Positions 9,561 to 19,195 of a stretch of 64,000 bases of DNA are shown here, piece after piece; positions within the stretch are counted from its first letter, which is position 1, and the number at the start of each line of letters is the position of its first letter. The position numbers and the translations under genes are program-made. The stretch comes from JBGTLA01 sp041744375 (GTDB lineage Bacteria > Actinomycetota > Acidimicrobiia > Spongiisociales > ZC4RG35). The notes beneath the pieces were generated by a model that did not search any database, was not told the DNA's origin, and saw only the letters and a program-made list of their open reading frames with translations. The stretch spans positions 62,001 through 126,000 of the forward strand of contig JBGTLA010000053.1 in NCBI GenBank assembly GCA_041744375.1, written 5' to 3'.

Positions 9561-9916
9561 TGCCTTGCTCCTTTGAGCTGAACCGTCGAATTGCTAGACG
9601 CCTCCGCAGGTCGAGCAGATGAATCCGGGTCTGTCTATGCGACGGGTGGAGACTTGCTTGCCCTGCGGCGACTTCACCCGACGGAACGAGACAAGCGAAG
9701 AAGAGGCGCAGCACGCACCAGGCGTGCGCTGTGATCCCGAGTATAGCGGCTCGGTGGGGATGTGGCCCAAGTGTCACCCAATCTCACATCTGCGGTAGGG
9801 TCGGGCGTGAAACCCCGATTCTCCCGGATCGGATCGCTCTCAAGGACACGTGATGTCTCAACCAGGTTCTCCCCTTGTCTTCCTTTCCCGCTCGACCGCC
9901 GAAACTGGATCCTGAC
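9561..9916. other. 356-bp intergenic region with RRM leader
   Basis: No convincing gene lies here. The leftward half would form the untranslated leader of the RRM gene. It contains a GC-rich hairpin with arms GCACGC (9711-9716) and GCGTGC (9722-9727) around a 5-nt loop. The rightward half should carry the promoter of the small gene at 9917, whose frame is open further back to a TTG at 9875. Confidence 0.45.
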
Positions 9917-10171
9917 ATGGCCAGGCGAGGACGCGAAGCGATGAACAAACGAGCCCGCGAAAGGGCGCGTCAAGAGAGACAAGAGGCCAAACAGGAAAAG
10001 CGAGAGTTGCGCGCCGATGAGCCGGCGCCCGAGGTCGTCGACGAAAACGCACTCATGGACGAGTTTGCCCGGCTCAGCGAGATGTACTCGGCCGAAAAGA
10101 TCACCGAGGGAGAGTATGCCGAGGAGCGCCGCCGCATCTTCGAAGAGCTCGGCATACCCAGCGACGGCTGA
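9917..10171 (+). CDS. Small highly charged SHOCT-like protein
   Basis: An 84-residue protein. The first 35 residues are extremely basic and helical (MARRGREAMNKRARERARQE). The last 35 (LMDEFARLSEMYSAEKITEGEY...) resemble a SHOCT domain, a short helical module commonly found at protein termini. Similar small basic proteins are widespread in actinobacteria and have no assigned function. I chose ATG 9917 because the basic stretch starts there; a TTG at 9875 in the same frame would add 14 residues. The ribosome site is weak for either start. Confidence 0.65.
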   Translation: MARRGREAMNKRARERARQERQEAKQEKRELRADEPAPEVVDENALMDEFARLSEMYSAEKITEGEYAEERRRIFEELGIPSDG

Positions 10172-10210
10172 CGCGTCTGACCCAACGGGCCGGCGGTAGG
10201 CTCGACTCTC

Positions 10211-10444
10211 ATGGAGGGACAACAGCCACGGGTGTGCGGTTGGCGGGACGACCTCGACTCGACACGCCGGGGTGAATTCTGGGTGGACCGCGAGGCTCTG
10301 ACCGAGGTCATGTCGAGTCTCACGCCCTCGGAGCGGTCGATGTTCCGTTGGGGGATCGTGGAGGAATTCAATCGGGGTCTCGAAATCATCTTGGTGCAAG
10401 ATCAGGCCGTGGGCGAGATGAGAGAAGACTTCACGGACCAGTGA
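10211..10444 (+). CDS. Hypothetical protein, 77 aa
   Basis: I do not recognise this gene. The product is acidic (MEGQQPRVCGWRDDLDSTRR...MREDFTDQ), soluble and probably mostly helical, with no signal peptide or metal motif. It sits 39 bp after the small SHOCT-like gene and 81 bp before the glutamate dehydrogenase gene on the same strand, so the three could share a transcript. Codon use looks like that of its neighbours and no alternative frame here is better, which supports it being real. Confidence 0.5.
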   Translation: MEGQQPRVCGWRDDLDSTRRGEFWVDREALTEVMSSLTPSERSMFRWGIVEEFNRGLEIILVQDQAVGEMREDFTDQ

Positions 10445-10525
10445 CGGCGTAGCCGCGCGGCTGACTCTTGCGTTCCTGGAGGGCGCTGCGCAGACGCCGA
10501 GAGCGATGGTTGGTAGCGTTGGCGG

Positions 10526-13500
10526 GTGGATCCTGTTGCATCGCCGAGTTCGACTGTCTTGCTCGAGGGGATCCTCGAACGTCTAGCCGACACCGAGGGG
10601 TCACTCGCCGCCTTTGCCAACGCCTATCTCCGACGGATCCCCTGGGACGTCGACATGTCGGAGGAAGCGATTTATCACGAGATAGTCGGCCTGTACGACT
10701 TCGTCGGGAAGCGGCCCCCCGGCACCATCTCGGTGCGTGCCTTCAACCCCACTCTTCCCACCCACGGCTACGCCTCGGACGGAACGGTGGTCGAGGTCAA
10801 CATCGACGACAGCCCTTTCCTCGTCGACTCGGTGACCAACGAGTTGCAGTCCCACGATCTGGCCGTGGTGAGGGTCTTGCATCCGGTGGTGGGGATGACC
10901 CGGGATAAGGCCGGACAGCTCTTGTCGGTGCAACCAGCGGCCCGCTCCCAGGTACGCGAGTCGGTTCAGCACTATGTCCTCGATCGTCATGTCGACTCCG
11001 ACGACCTGGCGCCACTGGAAGAGAGGTTGGAGGAGGTGCTGGCGACCGTGCTCTCGGCGGTCGGGGACTTCGAGAGAATGCTCGGGACGGTCGAGAGCAT
11101 GGTTGAGCTCGTGCGCGCCGGTGCCGGGCACTTTTCGCCGGTCGAAGTGGATGAAGCGGTCGCATTTCTCGAGTGGCTGCGCGACGACAATTTCGTCTTC
11201 CTCGGGTATCGCGAATACCGGATATCGGACACTCCAGAAGGCAGAGCACTGCATGGTGTGCCCGGGTCCGGCCTGGGAATCCTCTCGGACCCCGAACGGT
11301 CCCGGGTGTCGAAGCCGATACTTCTTTCCTCGCTCTCTCCCGATGTAGCTGCTCGTTACGAAAAGGGTGACCTCCTCGCCATCACGAAGACCAACCGACT
11401 GTCGGTTGTCCACCGTCGAGCCAGGATGGATTACGTCGGTGTCCGTATCGTGGGGCCGAAAGGAGAGACGGTGGGCGAAGCCCGCATGTTGGGCCTGTTC
11501 ACCTCGAAGGCCTACATGGCGAGCGTTCTGCGCATACCGGTACTCCGTCACAAAGTGGCCCAGATCGCTGCCGCTGAGGATCTCATCGAAGGTTCACACG
11601 ACCACAAGATGATCGTCGGGTTGGTGGAGGGCTTCCCCAAAGACGAGTTGTTCGGGTTGCCCACCGAGGACCTGCGCCGAGTCTTGATGGGGCTCCTCGC
11701 CTTACAGGAACGGGCACAGGTTCGACTCTTCGTCCGACGCGACCTCCTCGATCGGGGAGTGCGGGTGTTGGTGGCGATGCCCAGGGAGCGTTACTCGTCC
11801 GAGCTCGGCCGCCGCTTGCAGGAACTCTTCCTCGAGCGATTTGAGGGAACGACCGTCGATTACCACCTGACCTTGACTCGAAGCGACCTCGCCCGGCTCC
11901 ATTTCACAGTCTGGGTGCCGCAGGGCCAGATACCCGATGTCCCCTTCGAAGTGCTCGAAGCCGAAGTGGCAGCCCTGGCCCGGTCGTGGTCCGAGCGGGT
12001 GGCCGAAGTGCTCACGGCTCGGCGCGGCGCGAGGCGTGCCCAAGAACTGGTGGAACGGTGGGCGGACCGAATGCCCGGCTACTACTCGGCGTCCACCCAG
12101 CTCACCGTTGCGGCCGGCGACATGGAGTGTCTCGACGAGTTGACCCGGACCGGTCAAGAGTCCCTGGTGGGGCTCCAAAACGAAGCCGCAGGGCCCGATA
12201 TCCTCACGCGGGTCGCACTGTATGAGATGCAAGGAAAACGGCCCTTGTCCGAGCTCATGCCGGCGCTGGAGGACATGGGGCTGAAAGTGGTAGAAGAGGT
12301 TCCGACACGCCTCTCGGGTGCTGAGAACATCTTCATCCACGATTTTGGAGTCCTGGCGGCCGACGGCAAGCTCCTCGACCTCGAGACGTCGGCCGACAAG
12401 GTGGCAGCGTCCCTGGCGGCGGTGTGGGACGGCTCTGCCGAGAGCGATTCGCTCAACCGGTTGGTTCTGGTGGCCGGCCTCGACCACCATCAGGTCGCCA
12501 TTCTTCGGGCCTACCAGACGTACTGGCGACGGGTGGCCTCGATCTTCACGGTGAGGTACGTCAACGACACGTTGGTGGCCCATCCCGAGGCGACGGCGGC
12601 CCTGGTGCGCCTCTTCGAACTCAAGTTCGATCCCGCCTCGGATGGGCACGGCTACCCCGAGGCATGCGACGAGATCATGGCCCGACTCGATGCTGTTCCG
12701 TCACTCGACGAGGATCGCATCCTGCGAGGGTTCTTCCGGCTGATCGAGGCCACCGTCCGCACCAATGCCTATCGGAAGGGTCGCCGGGCCCTTGCCCTCA
12801 AGGTGCGCTCGGCCGAAGTCCCGGACATGCCGGCGCCAAGGCCCTTGTTCGAGGTGTTCGTCGTGGGCGATGAGGTGGAAGGCATCCATCTCCGGGCCGG
12901 GCGTCGCGCCAGGGGGGGTATCCGCTGGTCGGAGAGGCGGGAGGACTACCGCACCGAGGTTCTGGGATTGATGAAGGCGCAGGTCACCAAGAACTCCATC
13001 ATCGTGCCCACGGGGGCCAAGGGTGGATTCGTCTTGCGCAGGCCGCCTTCTGGGCGGGAAGCCATGAGAGAGGCGGTTCGCTCGGGCTACGAGACTTTCA
13101 TTCGCGGATTGCTCGATATCACCGACAATCTCGTCGGTGGTGAGGTGGTTCATCCTGTCGATACGCGCGTTCACGACGACGCCGACCCATATTTGGTGGT
13201 GGCGGCCGACAAGGGAACGGCCAAGTTCTCCGACACCGCCAACGACATCGCCCGAGAGTACGACTACTGGCTCGACGACGCCTTCGCCTCAGGTGGGGCA
13301 TCTGGTTACGACCACAAACGTCTGGGGATCACGGCGCGGGGGGCCTGGAAGTCGCTGGAGCGCCATTTCCTCCAAGATGGCCTCGACCCTCACACCGAGA
13401 CGTTCACGGTGGTGGGTATCGGCGACATGTCCGGGGACGTGTTCGGGAACGGCATGCTCGGGTCGGACACCATCAGACTGGTGGCCGCCTTCGACCACCG

Positions 13501-15289
13501 GCACATCTTCTTGGACCCCAATCCGGATCCGCAGGTGTCGTTCCGAGAGCGCACGAGGCTCTTCGATCTGCCCGCCTCCAGTTGGGACGACTACAACCGG
13601 GACCGGATTTCTGAAGGCGGAGGGGTCTTCGCCCGGACGGTCAAGCAGATCGAGCTCTCTTCGCAGGCACGGGAGAGGTTGGACACCCAAGCCACGGCAG
13701 TCACGCCCGCCGAACTCGTCACGATCGTTCTTCGGGCACCGGTGGACCTGCTCTGGAACGGCGGTATCGGCACGTACGTCAAGGCGACTGACGAGACCCA
13801 CGAGTCGGTGGGCGATCGAGCCAACGACTCGGTGCGCGTCAACGGCTCGGACCTCCGCTGCCGGGCTGTGGTCGAGGGAGGGAACCTCGGGTTCACCCAG
13901 ATGGGACGGATCGAGTACGCCAGTCGCGGGGGAAGGATCAACGCCGACTTCATCGACAACTCCGGCGGCGTCAACTGCTCGGACCGCGAGGTGAACCTGA
14001 AGATTCTGCTGCGTCTGGCCGAGTTGAGCGGCGAGGTCGGACGTGCCGAGCGTGATGAACTGTTGGCCCGACAAGCCGACGATGTGGTCGAGGGCATTCT
14101 CCACGACAGCTTCCGGCAGGTCCAAGTTCTCGCTCTCGAAGAAGAGGACTCGGCGGAACACGTGGACGCCTACGAGCAACTCATGACTTCTCTGGAGGGT
14201 GAGGGAATGCTCGACCGTAGCCTGGAACACCTACCCACTTCCCAGCAGATGACGGAGCGGGCCAAGGCCGGGTTGGGACTGAGCCGCCCGGAGTTGGCTG
14301 TGCTTCTCGCCTACTCCAAGAGAAGCCTGGTCGAGGCGTTGTTGTCGTCGGATCTTGTGGCAACGGCCTCAGCAGCCGAAGATTTGCACAAGTACTTTCC
14401 ACGCGAAGTCGTCGACCGATTCGAACACATCGTCGAGCATCACCCCCTTCGTCGTGAGCTGGTCGCCACCTTGATCACCAACGACGTGGTCGACAGTCAA
14501 GGTCTCACTTTTGTGTCTCGCCTCGCCACCCGCAGTGGCGCCGCCGCGCCCGATGTCGTCGCGGCCTACCGCATTGCCCGCGATTTCGTGGGAGGCGCCC
14601 AGCAGCGGAGCGCCATCGAAGCGCTCTTCGGTTTGGTGGACCCGCGGATCTGGAGCGAGATGATGGCCGCCAACGATCGGCTCGTGGCCACCCTGACCAG
14701 GTGGTTCCTGAGGCGTAGGCCCGGGGGTCCGGATCTCGGCGGGGATCTATCAGCGTGGGAGTTCTCCCAGTTGGCAGAAGAAGCAGCCGATTGGGGAACA
14801 TTCCAGTGGCGGCTCGCCCGCCGTGCAGGCATCGATCGCCTCGAATCCGCAGGGGTACCGGCAGACCTCGCTGGTCGGACGGTGCTGGCTGTCGATCTGG
14901 TGCATGCCCCCGACATCATCGAGGTGGCGAGAGCGACCGGTCGTTCTCGGGGCGACGTCGGGCGCATGTTCTATCGCGTCGGGCGTGCTCTTCGGTTGAC
15001 GGCTGTTGGCAGGGTATTGGCGAACTTGCAGTTGGCCGATGCCTGGCAACGGTGGGCGCTGCAGGAGATCGAAGATGACCTCTTGGCTGCGCGTCGATCC
15101 TTGGCTGAGGCAGTCCTGGCCGAAGCCGCGCGGGGATCGGTCGACGAAGCGGTGGAGAGGTTCGTGGCACAGCGGGCGGATGAGGTGCGCCGAATCCTAG
15201 AGCTGGTGAGGTCTCTCGAATCGGGGCCGGTCACCGACCCCGCTCCGCTCATGGTGGCGGTGCGCCAGATTCAGGCATTGTCCTCCTGA
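10526..15289 (+). CDS. gdh: NAD-specific glutamate dehydrogenase, large (180 kDa) class
   Basis: A 1587-residue enzyme that interconverts glutamate and 2-oxoglutarate plus ammonia with NAD. Length and layout match the bacterial L-180 class (Streptomyces clavuligerus, and M. tuberculosis Rv2476c). A long N-terminal ACT-like/helical region of about 700 residues probably has a regulatory role. The catalytic core has RARGGIRWSERREDYRTEV and TGAKGGFVLRR with the catalytic Lys, then the nucleotide-binding part GIGDMSGDVFGNGML, and finally a helical C-terminus. In mycobacteria this enzyme is inhibited by the FHA protein GarA; no garA is in this window. The start is a GTG at 10526 without an obvious ribosome site. 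Confidence 0.95.
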   Translation: MDPVASPSSTVLLEGILERLADTEGSLAAFANAYLRRIPWDVDMSEEAIYHEIVGLYDFVGKRPPGTISVRAFNPTLPTHGYASDGTVVEVNIDDSPFLVDSVTNELQSHDLAVVRVLHPVVGMTRDKAGQLLSVQPAARSQVRESVQHYVLDRHVDSDDLAPLEERLEEVLATVLSAVGDFERMLGTVESMVELVRAGAGHFSPVEVDEAVAFLEWLRDDNFVFLGYREYRISDTPEGRALHGVPGSGLGILSDPERSRVSKPILLSSLSPDVAARYEKGDLLAITKTNRLSVVHRRARMDYVGVRIVGPKGETVGEARMLGLFTSKAYMASVLRIPVLRHKVAQIAAAEDLIEGSHDHKMIVGLVEGFPKDELFGLPTEDLRRVLMGLLALQERAQVRLFVRRDLLDRGVRVLVAMPRERYSSELGRRLQELFLERFEGTTVDYHLTLTRSDLARLHFTVWVPQGQIPDVPFEVLEAEVAALARSWSERVAEVLTARRGARRAQELVERWADRMPGYYSASTQLTVAAGDMECLDELTRTGQESLVGLQNEAAGPDILTRVALYEMQGKRPLSELMPALEDMGLKVVEEVPTRLSGAENIFIHDFGVLAADGKLLDLETSADKVAASLAAVWDGSAESDSLNRLVLVAGLDHHQVAILRAYQTYWRRVASIFTVRYVNDTLVAHPEATAALVRLFELKFDPASDGHGYPEACDEIMARLDAVPSLDEDRILRGFFRLIEATVRTNAYRKGRRALALKVRSAEVPDMPAPRPLFEVFVVGDEVEGIHLRAGRRARGGIRWSERREDYRTEVLGLMKAQVTKNSIIVPTGAKGGFVLRRPPSGREAMREAVRSGYETFIRGLLDITDNLVGGEVVHPVDTRVHDDADPYLVVAADKGTAKFSDTANDIAREYDYWLDDAFASGGASGYDHKRLGITARGAWKSLERHFLQDGLDPHTETFTVVGIGDMSGDVFGNGMLGSDTIRLVAAFDHRHIFLDPNPDPQVSFRERTRLFDLPASSWDDYNRDRISEGGGVFARTVKQIELSSQARERLDTQATAVTPAELVTIVLRAPVDLLWNGGIGTYVKATDETHESVGDRANDSVRVNGSDLRCRAVVEGGNLGFTQMGRIEYASRGGRINADFIDNSGGVNCSDREVNLKILLRLAELSGEVGRAERDELLARQADDVVEGILHDSFRQVQVLALEEEDSAEHVDAYEQLMTSLEGEGMLDRSLEHLPTSQQMTERAKAGLGLSRPELAVLLAYSKRSLVEALLSSDLVATASAAEDLHKYFPREVVDRFEHIVEHHPLRRELVATLITNDVVDSQGLTFVSRLATRSGAAAPDVVAAYRIARDFVGGAQQRSAIEALFGLVDPRIWSEMMAANDRLVATLTRWFLRRRPGGPDLGGDLSAWEFSQLAEEAADWGTFQWRLARRAGIDRLESAGVPADLAGRTVLAVDLVHAPDIIEVARATGRSRGDVGRMFYRVGRALRLTAVGRVLANLQLADAWQRWALQEIEDDLLAARRSLAEAVLAEAARGSVDEAVERFVAQRADEVRRILELVRSLESGPVTDPAPLMVAVRQIQALSS

Positions 15290-15294
15290 CCCCC

Positions 15295-15306
15295 ACACGG
15301 CCGTGT
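15295..15306. other. 12-bp perfect palindrome after gdh
   Basis: ACACGGCCGTGT follows the glutamate dehydrogenase stop by 6 bp and lies in the 168-bp region before the GT4 operon. It may be a regulator site or a minor hairpin; nothing distinguishes these. Confidence 0.3.
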
Positions 15307-15457
15307 TCGGTTGGTGTGCCACTGCCCTAGACTGGGATGGACGGCTCGATGGCCGTTTCACTTCTGTTCGCGGAGCCTCGTCGGCTCACCGCTACCCCGC
15401 TTGGATGAGTGATGTCGCCCGCTCGCCGCCTCGGTGAGCTCCCGACGAGGAGGATGG

Positions 15458-16642
15458 ATGGAAGTCGAGATACCTGAAGCCTCGATCGGTTTCGTGAGCA
15501 CTTATCCACCCACCGTTTGCGGTTTGGCCACCTACACGAGTTCGCTCATCAACGGGATCGCCTACGATCGAGGCTCTCGATCTGGCCTGGGCGTGGTCAG
15601 CCTCACCGACCGACACGCCTCACCCAGACCACGCGACGTCGTCTTCCGGCATCGTGTGGGCCACGGCCCTTCGCTCGATGCCGCCCTACGAGCACTCAAC
15701 TCCTACGACGCCGTCTCGATCCAGCACGAGTTTGGAATCTTCGCCGGACCCGACGGCGTTGAGGTGATGGATCTCGTGGCCGGTGTCACGGTTCCTACCG
15801 CTGTGACCTTTCACACGGTGCTCGAGAATCCCACCGACCACCAGAGCCTCATAATCGCCGGCCTCTCCGAGCACGCCGATCGCATCGTGGTGATGAGTGA
15901 GGCAGCCTCGGCCAGGCTCACTCGCCGCTACGGGATGGACCCGGGCGAAATCGATGTGATACCCCACGGAGCCGACGCTCGCCTCGCCCGACCCTCGCTC
16001 GTCGACGGCGATCGCCCCCTGGTTCTCACCTGGGGTCTGATCGGCCCCGGTAAGGGCCTCGAAACGGCGATCGAGGCGTTCAGCCAGCTGACCGACCTCG
16101 ATCCGGCCCCCCGTTATCTCATCGCGGGGTCCACGCATCCCAACGTGGTGGCCGCGTCAGGCGAATCATATCGGGAGGGTCTGGTCTCGCTGGTAGCTGG
16201 TCTTGGATTGGAGGAGCTCGTCGAATTCGACGACCGATATCTCGATGGTGCAGCCCTGGCCCGTCTCGTGCGCAGTGCAGAGATCGTGGTACTGCCTTAC
16301 GAGTCCCTCGAACAGGTGACCTCCGGCGTGTTGGTCGAAGCGATCGCGGCCGCCAAACCGGTGGTGGCTACTTGCTTTCCTCATGCAGTGGAACTCTTGT
16401 CGCGAGGTGCGGGACTCACCGTTCCACATGGCGATCCGCGGGCTCTGGGTGGGGCGCTCCGGCAGCTGCTCACCAACCGGTCGGTGATGGCCCGGATGGG
16501 AGGTGAGGCCCGGCGGATGGCCGATGGCTGGTACTGGCCGACCATCGGGCGGCGTTTCGGTACCATGATGTCCGCCCTGGCCGCGGCCGACGAGACGGGC
16601 GGGCCGGGAACCGTGCCGGAGGTGCGACGTGTCGCCGGATGA
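15458..16642 (+). CDS. GT4-family glycosyltransferase
   Basis: A 394-residue retaining glycosyltransferase with the GT-B fold. The N-terminal acceptor domain starts with FVSTYPPTVCGLATYTSSLI. The C-terminal donor domain carries WGLIGPGKGLETAIEAF (the GPGKG loop) and the E-x7-E-type segment VLVEAIAAAKPVVAT. Start is ATG 15458, four bases after GAGGAGG. It is closely related to the protein at 39089-40237, which shares STYPPTxCGLAT and VMSxAA; they are paralogues. Its gene overlaps the next by 14 bp, forming a three-gene operon with an alpha/alpha-toroid protein and a GH130-like protein. By context it likely handles mannose or a related hexose, which is inference. Confidence 0.85.
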   Translation: MEVEIPEASIGFVSTYPPTVCGLATYTSSLINGIAYDRGSRSGLGVVSLTDRHASPRPRDVVFRHRVGHGPSLDAALRALNSYDAVSIQHEFGIFAGPDGVEVMDLVAGVTVPTAVTFHTVLENPTDHQSLIIAGLSEHADRIVVMSEAASARLTRRYGMDPGEIDVIPHGADARLARPSLVDGDRPLVLTWGLIGPGKGLETAIEAFSQLTDLDPAPRYLIAGSTHPNVVAASGESYREGLVSLVAGLGLEELVEFDDRYLDGAALARLVRSAEIVVLPYESLEQVTSGVLVEAIAAAKPVVATCFPHAVELLSRGAGLTVPHGDPRALGGALRQLLTNRSVMARMGGEARRMADGWYWPTIGRRFGTMMSALAAADETGGPGTVPEVRRVAG

Positions 16643-17717
16643 CCAAGCCGGACCAGGTACCCATCCCTCCTCACCCGAGTCGGACCGGGGGCATCTGCCA
16701 CCGCCATTGTTCGCCCATCTCCGGGCCCTCACCGATCGCCTGGGAGTCTGGGAGCACGCCAAGTTCTCCGAGCCCCGAGTCGAGCACGGGTTCTGCACCG
16801 ACGACAACGCTCGTGCCCTGGTTGTCGTCTCGCGACAGCCGCAGTCAGGTGCGGATCTGGTAGACCTGTCGGGCATCTACCTGAAGTTCGTGCTGGCGGC
16901 TCGGATATCCTCTGGGCACTTCCACAACAGGCGCGAGGCGGGGGGCGGATGGATCGATGAGGTGGGGAGTGACGACTGTCAGGGCCGGGCCTGGTGGGCC
17001 CTGGGAACCGTTGCGCACCGGGGTCCGGGTGCGGCCATGCGCGCCGCGGGTGCCGACGCCTTCGCCACGTGCGCATCTTTTGGGTCACAACATTTGCGGG
17101 CCAACGCCTACGCCTCCCTCGGAGCCTTCGAGATGCTCCAGGCCGATCCGCGCCACTCGGGCGCCGCTCGCCTTATCGAGCAAAGCTCAGGGGTGATCGC
17201 CTCCGCCGCCCGCAGTCGGATTCCGTGGCCCGAGATTCGCCTCAGCTACGACAACGCTCGCCTCCCCGAGGCGTTGCTGGGAGCCGGTGCGGCAATGAGC
17301 GACGCCAAACTGACCGCCATCGGTATCCGCCTGCTCGAATGGCTCGTGGGCGTGGAGACCAACGGTGATCACTTCAGTTTCGCGCCCGACCACGGATGGG
17401 CGCCCGGTGAACCGCGTCCAGGATTCGATCAGCAGCCCATCGAGGCATGGGCCATGGCCGATGCTTGCTACCGGGCCTGGATCATCACCGGCGACCCCGT
17501 TTGGAAGGCCAGGGTCCTCGATGCGGCCCGCTGGCTCCTGGGGCACAACGACACTCACCTGAACCTTTACGACCGAATCACCGGGGGGACATGTGACGGC
17601 CTGATGGAGCACTCCGTCAACCAAAACCGAGGTGCCGAATCGACCTTGGCCGGTCTGGGAGCTCTGCAGGCCGCGGCCAGGTGCGAGTCGGAGAGTCCCG
17701 CCGACGCCACCCGCTGA
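16629..17717 (+). CDS. Alpha/alpha-toroid carbohydrate enzyme (GFCTDDNAR family)
   Basis: A 362-residue protein. The conserved hallmark is EHGFCTDDNARALVV near residue 50, with acidic residues typical of six-hairpin glycosidase-like enzymes, and repeated helical segments consistent with an (alpha/alpha)6 barrel. Related proteins are often annotated loosely as glycosyltransferases or phosphorylase-like, and they travel with GT4 and GH130 genes. No reaction has been assigned that I can name with confidence. The GTG start at 16629 sits inside the end of the GT4 gene, behind GGAGGTGCGAC. The stop overlaps the ATG of the next gene by one base, so translation is coupled on both sides. Confidence 0.75.
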   Translation: MSPDDQAGPGTHPSSPESDRGHLPPPLFAHLRALTDRLGVWEHAKFSEPRVEHGFCTDDNARALVVVSRQPQSGADLVDLSGIYLKFVLAARISSGHFHNRREAGGGWIDEVGSDDCQGRAWWALGTVAHRGPGAAMRAAGADAFATCASFGSQHLRANAYASLGAFEMLQADPRHSGAARLIEQSSGVIASAARSRIPWPEIRLSYDNARLPEALLGAGAAMSDAKLTAIGIRLLEWLVGVETNGDHFSFAPDHGWAPGEPRPGFDQQPIEAWAMADACYRAWIITGDPVWKARVLDAARWLLGHNDTHLNLYDRITGGTCDGLMEHSVNQNRGAESTLAGLGALQAAARCESESPADATR

Positions 17718-19180
17718 TGTCCGCCCTGCCCGTTACCCGGCTCGGCGTCCAACTGGAGCCGGATCCGCGCCGAGTCATCACCAAGCCGTATCTGCCCACC
17801 GACTTTGACCCGGTGGCGGGTCAAAGTCGCATAGAACGGGTCATCCAGCGGGTTCTGGCTCTGGCGCCCGAGGACGTGACCCGTTCGCTCGAAGAGCTGG
17901 GGGAGCGCTTCTCGGCGCGTCACACCGACCTTCACGACATCTTCCACCGGGGTTTTGAGGTGGTGGCGCTATCGGTGCCGGCAAAAGTGACGCTCTCTGA
18001 CGAGATCAAGATGCTGATTGGCGCCTATTTCACACACGAATATTCGCTGGAAGGGGCTGCTTTCACCAACCCTTCGTTGGTTGCCGCCCCCGACCAGTCG
18101 GGGGTGGCGGCCGGTTCCCTCAGGGTGATCGTCAGCCTGCGGGCAGTGGGAGAGGGCCACATATCCTCGATCGAGTTTCGCAATGGGCTCGTCGGGTCGG
18201 AGGGAGAGATCGCACTCGAAGTGCCCGGGGCCCCAGTGACGGGAACGCGTGAGACGCCGACGTTCGACAAGGCCGTGTTCTCGGCCAAACTTGAAGAGAT
18301 CGGAGCCGACGCCGACCTCATCTGGAAGACGTTGGGTCGCTTAACGGACATGTTCTCCATGGCCGACCTCGACACCGCCCTTTCCGATCTCCACCGGAAC
18401 GAAACCTCGTGGGATGTGGTGCACAACGTGACCCACGTCATGCACTGGTTGGCGTCGTCCAACTATCTGCTCTCCTTTCCTCCCCGTACCGATATCTCCC
18501 AGCGTGTTCTCTTTCCCAGCGGGCCCGCCGAGAGCCGGGGAATGGAAGATGCCCGTTTTGTGAGGTTCGTAGACCCTGATGGCGAGGTCGTCTACTACGG
18601 CACCTACACCGCCTATGACGGGCTTCATATCCTGCCGCAGCTCATCGTGACGACCGACTTCCAAGACTTCCGGATTGCCACTCTCAACGGTCCGGCCGCC
18701 CAGAACAAAGGCATAGCCCTCTTCCCCCGTCCGGTGGCGGGACGTTACGTCGCTCTCACCAGGCTCGACGGGGAGAGCAACCTCCTCATGATGTCGGACA
18801 ACGTGCGTTCGTGGCATGACGCCCAAAGAATCCAGATCCCGACTCGTTCCTGGGAACTGATGCAGATCGGGAACGCTGGTTCACCCATCGAGACCGATGC
18901 CGGATGGCTGGTGGTCACCCACGGTGTTGGCCCGATGAGGCAGTACGCCCTCGGTGCGATCCTGCTCGACATCAACGATCCCCGACGGGTGATCGGTCAC
19001 CTCCGCGACCCCCTGCTGGAACCAGACGAGACAGAGCGTGACGGATACGTTCCGAACGTGGTTTACTCGTGCGGGTCGGTAGTACACGGGGACCGGCTCG
19101 TCATCGCCTATGGCGCCTCGGATACCTACACCAGGTTCGCCACGCTGTCTATCGACTCGCTGCTGGGCGAGTTGACGTGA
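17717..19180 (+). CDS. GH130-like beta-mannoside phosphorylase/hydrolase family protein
   Basis: A 487-residue protein of the five-bladed beta-propeller GH130 type. GMEDARFVRFVDPDG carries the conserved Glu-Asp pair where the family's catalytic Asp lies. Further family blades are NKGIALFPRPVAGRYVALTR, GNAGSPIETDAGWLVVTHG and the C-terminal VIAYGASDTYT. GH130 members act on beta-mannosides, either phosphorolytically or, in branches lacking the phosphate-binding residues, hydrolytically. This long variant has an extra N-terminal domain of about 150 residues and its branch is not clear to me. ATG at 17717 overlaps the upstream stop by one base. The gene ends 15 bp from a convergent GT4 gene. Confidence 0.8.
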   Translation: MSALPVTRLGVQLEPDPRRVITKPYLPTDFDPVAGQSRIERVIQRVLALAPEDVTRSLEELGERFSARHTDLHDIFHRGFEVVALSVPAKVTLSDEIKMLIGAYFTHEYSLEGAAFTNPSLVAAPDQSGVAAGSLRVIVSLRAVGEGHISSIEFRNGLVGSEGEIALEVPGAPVTGTRETPTFDKAVFSAKLEEIGADADLIWKTLGRLTDMFSMADLDTALSDLHRNETSWDVVHNVTHVMHWLASSNYLLSFPPRTDISQRVLFPSGPAESRGMEDARFVRFVDPDGEVVYYGTYTAYDGLHILPQLIVTTDFQDFRIATLNGPAAQNKGIALFPRPVAGRYVALTRLDGESNLLMMSDNVRSWHDAQRIQIPTRSWELMQIGNAGSPIETDAGWLVVTHGVGPMRQYALGAILLDINDPRRVIGHLRDPLLEPDETERDGYVPNVVYSCGSVVHGDRLVIAYGASDTYTRFATLSIDSLLGELT

Positions 19181-19195
19181 CATGAATGACCGCTC

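Noticed and set aside
15318..15330. CTAGGGCAGTG on the - strand at about 15320-15330, shared with the left arm of the element at 38986
   Set aside because: The identity stops after 11 bp and none of the other blocks of that element is present, so it is likely chance.
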